DNA of 11,575 bases. It comes from Acidobacteriota bacterium (GTDB taxonomy: Bacteria; Acidobacteriota; Terriglobia; Terriglobales; Acidobacteriaceae). Under the pieces are notes generated by a model. That model saw only the letters and a program-made list of their open reading frames with translations. It was not told the DNA's origin and ran no database searches. The stretch spans positions 1-11,575 of the forward strand of contig JAJZDL010000082.1 in assembly GCA_021851465.1 (NCBI GenBank), written 5' to 3'. Below, one piece after another: positions 1 through 6,651 of this stretch. The number at the start of each line of letters is the position of its first letter. Position 1 is the stretch's first letter. Made by a program: the position numbers and the translations under genes.

Positions 1-150
1 TATGGATGTCCATTCGTTCCCTCCGAAGGTTCTGATTGCTCGTCACAACCAGCTTCTCCGGTTCAGTTCGAATGGACAACCTCTTGAAAGATCACAGGTA
101 CCACAAGGAGTAATCAACCAGTTAACCCACAAACGCCAAGCGCCAGCTCG

Positions 151-188
151 ATGAACCAATCGCAACTCAATGAACCGATCGCCACTCC
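151..188. repeat. Two tandem imperfect 19-base direct repeats
   Basis: Bases 151-169 and 170-188 are adjacent copies of a 19-base unit that agree at 16 of 19 positions. The shared core reads ATGAACC, then A or G, then ATCGC. The copies lie about 130-170 bases before the dxr start in non-coding DNA. Two head-to-tail copies at roughly two helical turns could be a binding site for a regulator, but they could equally be a chance duplication. Confidence 0.45.
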
Positions 189-291
189 AAAGAATGCAAG
201 CCTGGCCATCCCGCAAAACGAAGAGATAAACGAACGAAGCAGCGCTCGATTCATGCGATTGCCCTGCTTCGCAGGTTCGCCAACCAACTTC

Positions 292-312
292 TTTTCGCCC
301 AATCTGCGAAAA
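292..312. promoter_or_regulatory. Perfect 7-base dyad next to the dxr start codon
   Basis: TTTTCGC (292-298) and GCGAAAA (306-312) form a perfect inverted repeat around a 7-base spacer and end seven bases before the GTG start of dxr. It sits where a ribosome binding site would be expected, and no Shine-Dalgarno sequence is visible. It could be an operator for a dimeric repressor or an RNA hairpin covering the start. Its effect is inferred only. Confidence 0.45.
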
Positions 313-319
313 TAGACTT

Positions 320-1501
320 GTGAAGAAGATTGCGATTCTGGGTTCGACTGGCTCCATCGGCCAGAGCGCCCTCTCCATCTGCGAGTCCTTCCCGGGCCGC
401 TACGCTCCCGTCGCGCTGGCCGCGGGGCGCAACCTGGACGTTGCCTTTGCGCAGTGTGTGCGCTGGCGTCCGCGTGTCGTCTCGCTGGCGACTGAAGATC
501 TCGCCGCTGCGCTGGCCAAGCGCCTGCGCGAGGCTGGCGTTGGCGGCACCGAGGTGCTCTACGGCAGTGCCGGGATCGTCTGCGTCGCCACGCTGCCGGA
601 GGTGGACTTCGTCGTCTCGGCGATTGTCGGCGTCTCCGGGCTGGAGGCCACCTACGCCGCAGTCTGCGCGGGCAAGACGATCGGCCTGGCGAACAAGGAG
701 TGCCTCGTCGCGGCGGGCGAACTGGTCCTCTCCGCCGCGCGCAAGCACAACGTCGCGCTGTTGCCCATCGACTCCGAGCACAACGCCGTACACCAGTGTC
801 TGCGCGGCGGACGCGCGAGCGAGGTCCGGCAGATATGGCTCACCGCTTCGGGTGGGCCGTTCCGCAACACGCCCGCCGCCGACTTCGAGCGCATCACTCC
901 GGCGCAGGCGCTGAAGCACCCGACGTGGGTGATGGGCCGCCGCATTACCATCGACTCGGCGACGATGATGAACAAAGGCTTCGAGATCATCGAGGCCTGC
1001 CGTCTCTTCGACCTTCCGCCGGCCAAGGTGCGCGTCACGATCCATCCGCAGTCCACCGTACACTCGCTGGTGGAGTTCATCGACGGCAGCATTCTCGCGC
1101 AGATCTCGGTGACCGACATGCGTCTGCCCATCCTCTACGCGCTGGCCTACCCGGAGCGGGTGGACGCGCAGCTTGCCGCGCCGAGCCTGGCCTTCGACCT
1201 GGCCGCGCTCAGCCAGTTGGACTTTGCGCAGCCGGATCTCAGCCGCTTTCCGTGCCTGCGCCTGGCCTACGAGGCGGCCGAGTCCGGCCCCGCCGCCTGC
1301 ATCGCGCTCAATGCGGCAGACGAGATCGCGGTGGCCGCGTTCCTCGATGGCCGGATTCCGTTCCTCGGCATCCCGCGTACAATCGAGAAGGTATTGAACG
1401 AAACGTCTCCCCAGGCTCCCGCGTCTATCCAAGACGTGCTCGCGGCGGACGAGGCGGCAAGGGCGTGCGCGCACACGGCGATCGCGCAAGCCTCCCTGTA
1501 G
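320..1501 (+). CDS. dxr: 1-deoxy-D-xylulose 5-phosphate reductoisomerase
   Basis: This 393-residue cytoplasmic enzyme rearranges and reduces 1-deoxy-D-xylulose 5-phosphate to 2-C-methyl-D-erythritol 4-phosphate with NADPH and a divalent metal, the committed step of the MEP isoprenoid pathway. The N-terminus carries the nucleotide-binding motif GSTGSIG (residues 8-14), followed by the LANKE segment. The metal-binding motif is at Asp151-Ser152-Glu153, a further metal ligand is expected at Glu222 in the MNKGFE motif, and the substrate-loop segments ASGGPFR and HPTWVMG are present. Length matches the family (E. coli 398). The start is GTG, chosen because the protein then begins MKKIAILGSTGS exactly as in homologues; no Shine-Dalgarno is visible. 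The rseP-like gene starts 37 bases downstream, so the two are probably one transcript. Confidence 0.97.
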   Translation: MKKIAILGSTGSIGQSALSICESFPGRYAPVALAAGRNLDVAFAQCVRWRPRVVSLATEDLAAALAKRLREAGVGGTEVLYGSAGIVCVATLPEVDFVVSAIVGVSGLEATYAAVCAGKTIGLANKECLVAAGELVLSAARKHNVALLPIDSEHNAVHQCLRGGRASEVRQIWLTASGGPFRNTPAADFERITPAQALKHPTWVMGRRITIDSATMMNKGFEIIEACRLFDLPPAKVRVTIHPQSTVHSLVEFIDGSILAQISVTDMRLPILYALAYPERVDAQLAAPSLAFDLAALSQLDFAQPDLSRFPCLRLAYEAAESGPAACIALNAADEIAVAAFLDGRIPFLGIPRTIEKVLNETSPQAPASIQDVLAADEAARACAHTAIAQASL

Positions 1502-1538
1502 CGTTCCGTCCCATCCATCTCTCTCCGAGGTAAAGCAT

Positions 1539-2894
1539 TTGTCGCTCTCCGCAATTGTTGAACTTCTCCTGGTGCTCGGCCTCATGGTGCTGGTGCATGA
1601 GTTCGGCCACTTCATCGTGGCCAAGCGGTGCGGCGTACGCGTGGAGACGTTTGCCATCGGCTTCGGCAAGCGCGTCGTCGGCTTCCGCCGCGGCGGCACA
1701 GACTATCAGATCAACGCGCTGCCGCTGGGCGGATACGTCAAGATGGCGGGCGAGATTCCCGGCGAAGAGGTCTCCAACGACCCCGGCGAGCTGAACAACC
1801 ATCCGCGCTGGCAGCGCATGTTGATCGCCCTGGCCGGCCCCGCCGCCAACTTCGTCCTCGCCTTTGTGCTGATGGCTGGCGTCTACATGGTTCACAACGA
1901 GGTGAACGAGTACATCTCGGGCCCGGCAGTCACAGACTACATCTCGCCGGGAAGCGCCATGGCGAAGACCGGCATTCGTTCCGGCGACACGATTGTGCGT
2001 TTCGACAACGTCGAGGATCCCACGTGGGACGATGTCGGCAACCACTGTCTTCTGAACCTCAACCGGTCGGTCGCGTTCTCGTTCGTACACGATGGCCGGC
2101 GCACCGATACCGCCTTCTTCGTTGCCTCCGCGGCGACCACGCCCGACGAGTTCTCGCCCGATTCGCTTGGCTTCGTGCCCAGGATGCAGCCCACGCCGGT
2201 CAAGGTCTTGTCGCTGATGCCGGAGAGCCCGGCCTCTCGCGTCGGCCTTCAGCCGGGCGACCAGATTGTCCGCATCGACTCGCTCGACCTCCACTCCGTC
2301 TACACGCTGCTGGCCTACATGCAGGACCGCAAGGGCGCGCCCGCCACGATCGAGGTGTTGCGCAACGGCCGATCCTTTCTTGTGAACATCACTCCAGAGC
2401 TTTCGGACGAGGGCGGCTCGAAGGTATACCTGCTCGGCTTCCATCCGGTTCCGCCGCCGGTCAAGGTGGAGCACCTGTCGTTTGTAAAGTCGCTGGGCAA
2501 ATCGTTGGAGTTCACTGAAAAAAACTCGTTGCTGATTGAAGACGTGGTCAAGGGAATGTTCGAGGGCCACGTCTCGGTGCGCAGCCTCTCCGGGCCGATC
2601 GGCATCGGCCAGGTGGTGCATGAGGCCGCCGACGAACCGGGATGGACGCCGCTGATCGGCACCGTCGCAATGATCTCGATCAATCTGGGCATGGTCAACC
2701 TGCTGCCATTCCCGATTCTCGACGGCGGTATGATCTTTCTGCTGCTGATCGAGGGCACTGTTCGCCGCGACCTGCCGATGCAGGTGAAGGAACGCATCTA
2801 CCAGGTCGCCTTCGTCTGCATCGTTCTCTTCGCCGCGTTTATCATATTCAACGACATCACGAAGCTGCCCTTCTTCATCAAGCTGAAGTCGTGA
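1539..2894 (+). CDS. rseP: RseP-type site-2 zinc metalloprotease (M50)
   Basis: This 451-residue membrane protease of the RseP/RasP family cleaves transmembrane segments of anti-sigma factors or leftover signal peptides inside the cytoplasmic membrane. The first membrane helix holds the zinc motif HEFGH (His20, Glu21, His24). The third ligand is expected at Asp395 in the late NLLPFPILDGG motif. Between them lie two PDZ-like domains, about residues 120-190 and 215-290, each with a GLxPGD/GIRSGD-type signature. Two further hydrophobic helices close the protein near 370-450. Length matches E. coli RseP (450). The start is TTG, supported by GAGG at 1527-1530 eight bases upstream and by homologues that begin just before the first helix. 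Adjacency to dxr is common in bacteria, but here cdsA and uppS do not lie between or after them. The exact substrate is unknown. Confidence 0.95.
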   Translation: MSLSAIVELLLVLGLMVLVHEFGHFIVAKRCGVRVETFAIGFGKRVVGFRRGGTDYQINALPLGGYVKMAGEIPGEEVSNDPGELNNHPRWQRMLIALAGPAANFVLAFVLMAGVYMVHNEVNEYISGPAVTDYISPGSAMAKTGIRSGDTIVRFDNVEDPTWDDVGNHCLLNLNRSVAFSFVHDGRRTDTAFFVASAATTPDEFSPDSLGFVPRMQPTPVKVLSLMPESPASRVGLQPGDQIVRIDSLDLHSVYTLLAYMQDRKGAPATIEVLRNGRSFLVNITPELSDEGGSKVYLLGFHPVPPPVKVEHLSFVKSLGKSLEFTEKNSLLIEDVVKGMFEGHVSVRSLSGPIGIGQVVHEAADEPGWTPLIGTVAMISINLGMVNLLPFPILDGGMIFLLLIEGTVRRDLPMQVKERIYQVAFVCIVLFAAFIIFNDITKLPFFIKLKS

Positions 2895-2971
2895 CCGCTG
2901 CCGCGATGCGAGGGGATGATGGGGCGCGAAGGCAGATCGCCCTCGGCCTGCGAGCGTGAAAGAATAATGCC

Positions 2972-4162
2972 ATGAGCCTGTTCAGTTCCGTCTACGCGGA
3001 GAGAGATGACGAAGTCCGCGCCATCCTGGAGGCCGTTCGCTGCCCTTCGCCGCAGCGTGTCGAGGAGATCCTCGCGCATAGCGGGGCCGCATCCAGCGAT
3101 GCTCTGAACCTGGCCGAACTCGCCGAGCTGCTTCAGATTGGAGCGACCCCCGGCACCGACTCCGACGCATCGTTCGAGATGCTGCGCGCGCACACGCGAA
3201 GGCTTTGGCGCGCGCCCAGCGGGAACCGCGTCCGCTATGTTGCGCCGATCTACGTCTCCAGCTTCTGCGTGGACGCCTGCCCTTACTGCAATTTCTCCGC
3301 CCTGCGCAAGGACACGGTACGCCATCGCCTGGGCCTCGCCGAACTGGACCGGGAGATCGAGTTGGTGCTGGCGCGCGATGCGCGCGTGGTCGAGCTGGTC
3401 TACGCCACGGACCCCGAGTACGACACGCGGATGCTGGTGCGCGACGTCTCGCGCGCGGTGGAGGCCGTGCGCCATCTAGATGGCGGCGGCGTCCTGCTCT
3501 GCACCGAGTACCTGTCGGCCCATGCGTACGAGGCGCTGGCCGACGCCGGGCTGCGCGGCATCGTGCAGTGGGACGAGACGCTGGACGAGCGCGCCTACGC
3601 CCGCTGGCACGCGGCCAGCCCCCGCAAGTCGGACTTCCGCACGCGCATGGACAACCACGATCGCGCGCTCGGCGCGGGCCTCGAAGTGGCCAACGGCGCG
3701 CTCTTCGGCCTGGCCGACTTCCGCTACGACGCGCTGATGCAGGTGGCGCGCGCGCGCTACTTCGCCGAGGCCTGGGGGCGCGGCCCCTTCGTCATGGGGA
3801 CCGCGCGGCTCAAGCCGATCGCGGGCAAGGAACTGCACCTGCAAACCACTGTAGACGACCGCGCCCACGAGACTGCCCTGATGGTCTATAAGATTGCGCT
3901 GCCCCAGGCAGGCCGCTGGCTACAGACGCGCGAGACATTCGAGATTAACCTGCGCAACCTGCTCGACGACGACGTCTTCACCTACTCCTGCGGCGAGGTG
4001 CAGCCCGGCGGGTACACCCAGATCAACGCCACATCGCCGGCGGGCGCGCAGTTCGGCGTCAACGAGATGGAGCGCAGCTACGTCGACCGCGCGCTCTCCG
4101 CGCAGGGGTTCCACATCGACTACGGATGGATGGCCGCGCCCCGCGCTCTTGCCACCCGCTGA
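2972..4162 (+). CDS. ThiH-like radical SAM protein
   Basis: This 396-residue protein resembles ThiH (2-iminoacetate synthase, which splits tyrosine to dehydroglycine and p-cresol for thiamine thiazole synthesis) along its whole length. The radical SAM cluster motif CxxxCxxC is at Cys99, Cys103 and Cys106, within YVSSFCVDACPYCNF. Later blocks also line up with ThiH: a TEY motif, a DET segment followed by KSDF and NGALFGLADFR, TARLKP, a TRE motif and QPGGY near the C-terminus. The TGE motif that follows the first strands in ThiH is replaced by YATDPEYD. HydG is less likely because its C-terminal cysteine extension is missing. No thiamine gene lies nearby and no TPP riboswitch is seen. The start is ATG with a weak GAAAGA upstream; the gene follows rseP by 77 bases. 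Radical SAM chemistry on tyrosine or a relative is likely; the exact product is unsure. Confidence 0.85.
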   Translation: MSLFSSVYAERDDEVRAILEAVRCPSPQRVEEILAHSGAASSDALNLAELAELLQIGATPGTDSDASFEMLRAHTRRLWRAPSGNRVRYVAPIYVSSFCVDACPYCNFSALRKDTVRHRLGLAELDREIELVLARDARVVELVYATDPEYDTRMLVRDVSRAVEAVRHLDGGGVLLCTEYLSAHAYEALADAGLRGIVQWDETLDERAYARWHAASPRKSDFRTRMDNHDRALGAGLEVANGALFGLADFRYDALMQVARARYFAEAWGRGPFVMGTARLKPIAGKELHLQTTVDDRAHETALMVYKIALPQAGRWLQTRETFEINLRNLLDDDVFTYSCGEVQPGGYTQINATSPAGAQFGVNEMERSYVDRALSAQGFHIDYGWMAAPRALATR

Positions 4163-4270
4163 ATCGAAGCCATACTGGGCGCGCCCCCGCTTGAATTTGT
4201 CACATCGGACGCAACGAAGAGCCCCCGAATCTGCCTTTAAGCCGCGCAACACCGCTTTGCGAAATCCGCC
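4163..4270. other. Convergent intergenic gap without clear terminator
   Basis: This gap separates the stops of the ThiH-like gene and the DHH phosphoesterase gene, which point towards each other. It contains a 10-base GC palindrome, GGGCGCGCCC at 4177-4186, that is not followed by a T-run, so it is not a typical intrinsic terminator. Nothing else is recognisable. Confidence 0.4.
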
Positions 4271-5281
4271 CTACCCGCGCGCCCGCAGCAGCGCCGCAAT
4301 CTCTCCCGCCGCCTTGCGCGCGTCGTCCACCTTGTCCGGCGAGTAGCTGACCGCGCCGACGCGCGCGTGCCCACCGCCGCCGTAGCGCTCGCAGATCTCG
4401 GCGATGTTCGCCAGCTCAGCCTCCGGCAGCTTCGTCCACGGATTGGTCCCGACCGCAACCTTGGCGCGGAAGCTCGACCGGCTCAGCCCCACGTTGTACA
4501 CGGCCGCGGGATGCAGATAGTATGGGATGAACTTGTTGTAGCCCTCGGTCAGCCTGTCGGTAATGTCGAAGGTGACGACCCCGCGCTCCAGCGCGGTCCG
4601 CTCGCGCAGCAGCTCGATCCCCGCCCGGTGCTGCTCCATCAGCGGCCCCAGCTCGGCCTGAATAAACGGCTGATCGAGCACCTCCTGCAAGCTCATCTCA
4701 GTCAACAGCGGGATCACGCGCGGCACAAATCCCGGCCCGGAGCTCTCGATCGCCATCGTCAACTTCATGGCGGGCGCGTCCATCTCCACAGCCGACTGCG
4801 CGCTCTCATACTTCGCGCCGTCCACTATGTTCGCCCAGTAGATCAAGTCCTTCAGCGGCGTTGTGTCGAAGCCGAAGCGCTCCCGCGCGACATCGGCGAT
4901 CAGGCTGGTGCAGGAGATATAGGCGGGGTCGTAGAACTTTCCTCCAGCGGACGGCCTGCGCGCCGCAAGCACTTTGGCCGAGTTGGCCTGCGCCTGCCAT
5001 GCCAGAAAATCGCGCCGGTCCTCCGCAGTGAGGAACGCGCTCTGGTGGTGGTCGAACCACCACGTCACCTTCGGGGAGGCAGAGTATTTAAAATCCACAA
5101 TTGCGTTCTCACCCACGATAAACGCCGACTCATCGACCAGAGAGCCTGCCGCGCCGTGCATCAGTCCGCTGTAGGAAAATTCCCGTGCTGTGCCGATGCA
5201 CTCGCGATGAAAGCGCGTGAACACGGACGCAGAACAGGCGCCATCGAAGCAATGATCGTGATAGAACACTCGGCAATCCAA
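4271..5281 (-). CDS. DHH/DHHA1 family phosphoesterase
   Basis: This is a 336-residue cytoplasmic protein of the DHH superfamily, which includes nano-RNases (NrnA/NrnB), cyclic-dinucleotide phosphodiesterases and RecJ. The N-terminal motif is YHDHCFDGACSA (residues 7-18), the HxxCxDG variant rather than the usual HxxPDxD. Asp63 (IVDF) fits motif II, the DHH triad is at 77-79 (FDHHQ), Asp154 (IVDGA) fits motif IV, and the C-terminal DHHA1 substrate-binding motif GGGGHARVGA is at 301-310. These residues bind two Mn ions in the family. The frame is open to a TTG at 5302, but a TTG at 5281 has GGAGGAAG (5295-5288) properly spaced before it and gives an N-terminus starting just before the catalytic strand, so I prefer it. 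The gene is divergent from the CPBP protease. Substrate unknown; short RNA or a nucleotide is plausible. Confidence 0.88.
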   Translation of the reverse strand: MDCRVFYHDHCFDGACSASVFTRFHRECIGTAREFSYSGLMHGAAGSLVDESAFIVGENAIVDFKYSASPKVTWWFDHHQSAFLTAEDRRDFLAWQAQANSAKVLAARRPSAGGKFYDPAYISCTSLIADVARERFGFDTTPLKDLIYWANIVDGAKYESAQSAVEMDAPAMKLTMAIESSGPGFVPRVIPLLTEMSLQEVLDQPFIQAELGPLMEQHRAGIELLRERTALERGVVTFDITDRLTEGYNKFIPYYLHPAAVYNVGLSRSSFRAKVAVGTNPWTKLPEAELANIAEICERYGGGGHARVGAVSYSPDKVDDARKAAGEIAALLRARG

Positions 5282-5470
5282 GCGAAACTTCCTCCACGGC
5301 AAACTCCGTCTACGCGCTCAGCCCCGCCATTCAGCGCAACGCCCAGCTATATAGATGGAAGCTCTAGGATTGACGGGGCGCGCTCCGATGTCAAGCCGCA
5401 AACCGCGCCGCGTGCGGATGAGGCTCTCGGTTCGCGTCGTATAGACTTCCCATAACCGGAGGAGACCCGC
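5282..5470. other. Divergent intergenic region between DHH and CPBP genes
   Basis: These bases should hold promoters in both directions. Visible elements are the minus-strand ribosome binding site (5288-5295), an AT-rich TATATAG stretch at about 5349-5355, a TTGACA-like box on the minus strand (5389-5394), and the plus-strand ribosome binding site GGAGGAG at 5458-5464. No pair of boxes has both good matches and correct spacing, so I do not assign a promoter. Confidence 0.4.
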
Positions 5471-6637
5471 TTGCCTGAGGCAGACCAACCAGAACCGCAT
5501 GTGCCTCATCCATCCACGACCGTTGTGCGTCGGGACGCGAGCTTCATCGCGCCCGACGAGCAGGCCCCTGCGTTGGCCCTGCCGCCGCGGCATCTTTCCG
5601 TTCGCGAGATATTTGTCGCAGCGGACGGTCTGCGCGCCGGATGGGGCCTGCTTGTCTACGCGGCACTGCTCTATGCACTGCTCTCGGGCAGCGGCTTCCT
5701 CATCCACGCGCTGCGAGAGCACGTCGCTGCCTCGCGGTCGATCGCTGTCGAACAGGCCCGACCGCTCTCCTCCAAATCCTCCGTCCCCGCTCCGTCCCCG
5801 CTGCTGCCGCCGGGAGCGATTCTGTTGGGCGAGGGAAGCGCGTCGCTCTCGGTGGTTGTCGCAACCTGGTTGATGGGGAAGATCGAGCGCCGGCCAACCT
5901 CAGTCTATGGATTGGGCGGCAGGCGTCGTCTGCGCAACTTTCTCGCCGGGTTTGCCTGGGGCCTCGTGCTGCTCTCGCTTCTAGTCTTCACTCTGCGAGC
6001 AAGCGGGCTTCTGGCCTTCGACGGGCGCCTGCTCTTCGGGGCCGGCGCGTTGCGGTACGGCGCGATCTGGCTCGCGGGGTTTCTGCTGGTTGGCCTCTTC
6101 GAGGAGTACTTCTTCCGCGGCTATCTCCAGTTCACGCTGGCGCGCGGCATCGACGGCATCTATAGCTGGCTCGGCACGCGCTATTCCAGTACACAAGATG
6201 CACGCAGAATCAACACAAGCTCGATCGGCTTCTGGATTGCCGCTCTTCTCCTCTCCTTCGGCTTTGGTTTTATGCACCGGTCGAACGCAGGCGAATCGCA
6301 CGTCGGGCTGCTGGCCGCCGCGCTCATCGCGGTTGTTTTCTGCCTCAGCCTGTGGCGCACCGGCTCGCTCTGGTGGGCCATCGGCTTTCATGCCGCATGG
6401 GACTGGGCGCAGTCGTTCCTCTTCGGCGTGGCGGACAGCGGCATTGCAATCCAGGGCCATCTCTTCGCCACGCATCCCGCAGGCCGTCCGCTCTTCTCCG
6501 GCGGCCTTACAGGGCCGGAGGGCAGCGTCTTCATTCTGCCCGTCGTCGCGTCGATCGCCGCAGTCATCCTGCTTACGCTGCCCAGCGCCCATCGCGAGAG
6601 GCCGCTTGCAACGCCGCGCGCTACGCCCCTGGATTAG
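5471..6637 (+). CDS. CPBP family intramembrane metalloprotease
   Basis: This 388-residue multi-pass membrane protein of the CPBP/Abi family is related to the CAAX-prenyl endopeptidase Rce1. The three family motifs are intact: EEYFFRG with Glu211, Glu212 and Arg216; FGFMH with His269; and HAAWDW with His307 and Asp311. These form the glutamate/histidine active site in the membrane. A charged and proline-rich stretch of about 60 residues precedes the first helix, and hydrophobic segments occur near 57-78, 116-136, 155-175, 190-210, 250-270, 275-295 and 345-365. The start is TTG with a strong GGAGGAG six bases away. It ends 14 bases before the acylase gene, so the two are probably co-transcribed. 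Members mature bacteriocins, give immunity, or act on unknown membrane proteins; the substrate here is unknown. Confidence 0.92.
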   Translation: MPEADQPEPHVPHPSTTVVRRDASFIAPDEQAPALALPPRHLSVREIFVAADGLRAGWGLLVYAALLYALLSGSGFLIHALREHVAASRSIAVEQARPLSSKSSVPAPSPLLPPGAILLGEGSASLSVVVATWLMGKIERRPTSVYGLGGRRRLRNFLAGFAWGLVLLSLLVFTLRASGLLAFDGRLLFGAGALRYGAIWLAGFLLVGLFEEYFFRGYLQFTLARGIDGIYSWLGTRYSSTQDARRINTSSIGFWIAALLLSFGFGFMHRSNAGESHVGLLAAALIAVVFCLSLWRTGSLWWAIGFHAAWDWAQSFLFGVADSGIAIQGHLFATHPAGRPLFSGGLTGPEGSVFILPVVASIAAVILLTLPSAHRERPLATPRATPLD

Positions 6638-6651
6638 ACTTTTCACAGGCC

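Larger units (their letters stand above)
1..319. other. Leader/intergenic region upstream of dxr, no supported gene
   Basis: This stretch looks visibly less GC-rich than the genes that follow, and no frame gives a recognisable protein. A 50-codon plus-strand frame runs from an ATG at 2 to a TGA at 152-154 and is open to the left edge, so the tail of an upstream gene cannot be excluded, but its translation matches nothing I know. The region holds a 10-base inverted repeat (7-16 and 69-78), two tandem 19-base repeats (151-188), a small hairpin (263-275) and a perfect dyad (292-312) against the dxr start. It probably carries the dxr promoter, though I could not pick convincing -35 and -10 boxes. 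Confidence 0.5.

Noticed and set aside
45..80. tRNA-like T-loop string GTTCGAAT
   Set aside because: The flanking bases do not form a five-pair T-stem, and no anticodon or D-arm can be drawn around it.
43..378. Minus-strand open frames in the leader region (111 and 62 codons)
   Set aside because: No recognisable protein, overlap with the dxr start, and no ribosome binding site that would favour them.
251..1699. Long minus-strand open frame opposite dxr (482 codons)
   Set aside because: It is a shadow of the GC-rich dxr coding strand: arginine-rich, no recognisable domain, and it covers a certain gene on the other strand.
1425..2621. Long minus-strand open frame opposite rseP (398 codons)
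   Set aside because: Low-complexity antisense translation with no motif; the plus strand carries a clear RseP-type protease.
2895..2971. Possible TPP riboswitch before the ThiH-like gene (AGAATAATGCC resembles the GGATAATGCCA core)
   Set aside because: The CTGAGA half of the core is absent, the space is too short for the aptamer, and the similar piece overlaps the start codon.
5370..5394. TTGAC...GTCAA inverted pair as a promoter or operator
   Set aside because: The arms are only five bases long, and no acceptable -10 box lies at the right distance in either direction.
4367..5455. Plus-strand open frame of 362 codons opposite the DHH gene
   Set aside because: The minus strand shows intact DHH and DHHA1 motifs; this frame has only biased composition.
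6352..6651. 100-codon N-terminal extension of the acylase frame
   Set aside because: It lies inside the CPBP protease gene and encodes arginine-rich sequence; the ATG at 6652 gives a normal cytoplasmic tail and membrane anchor.
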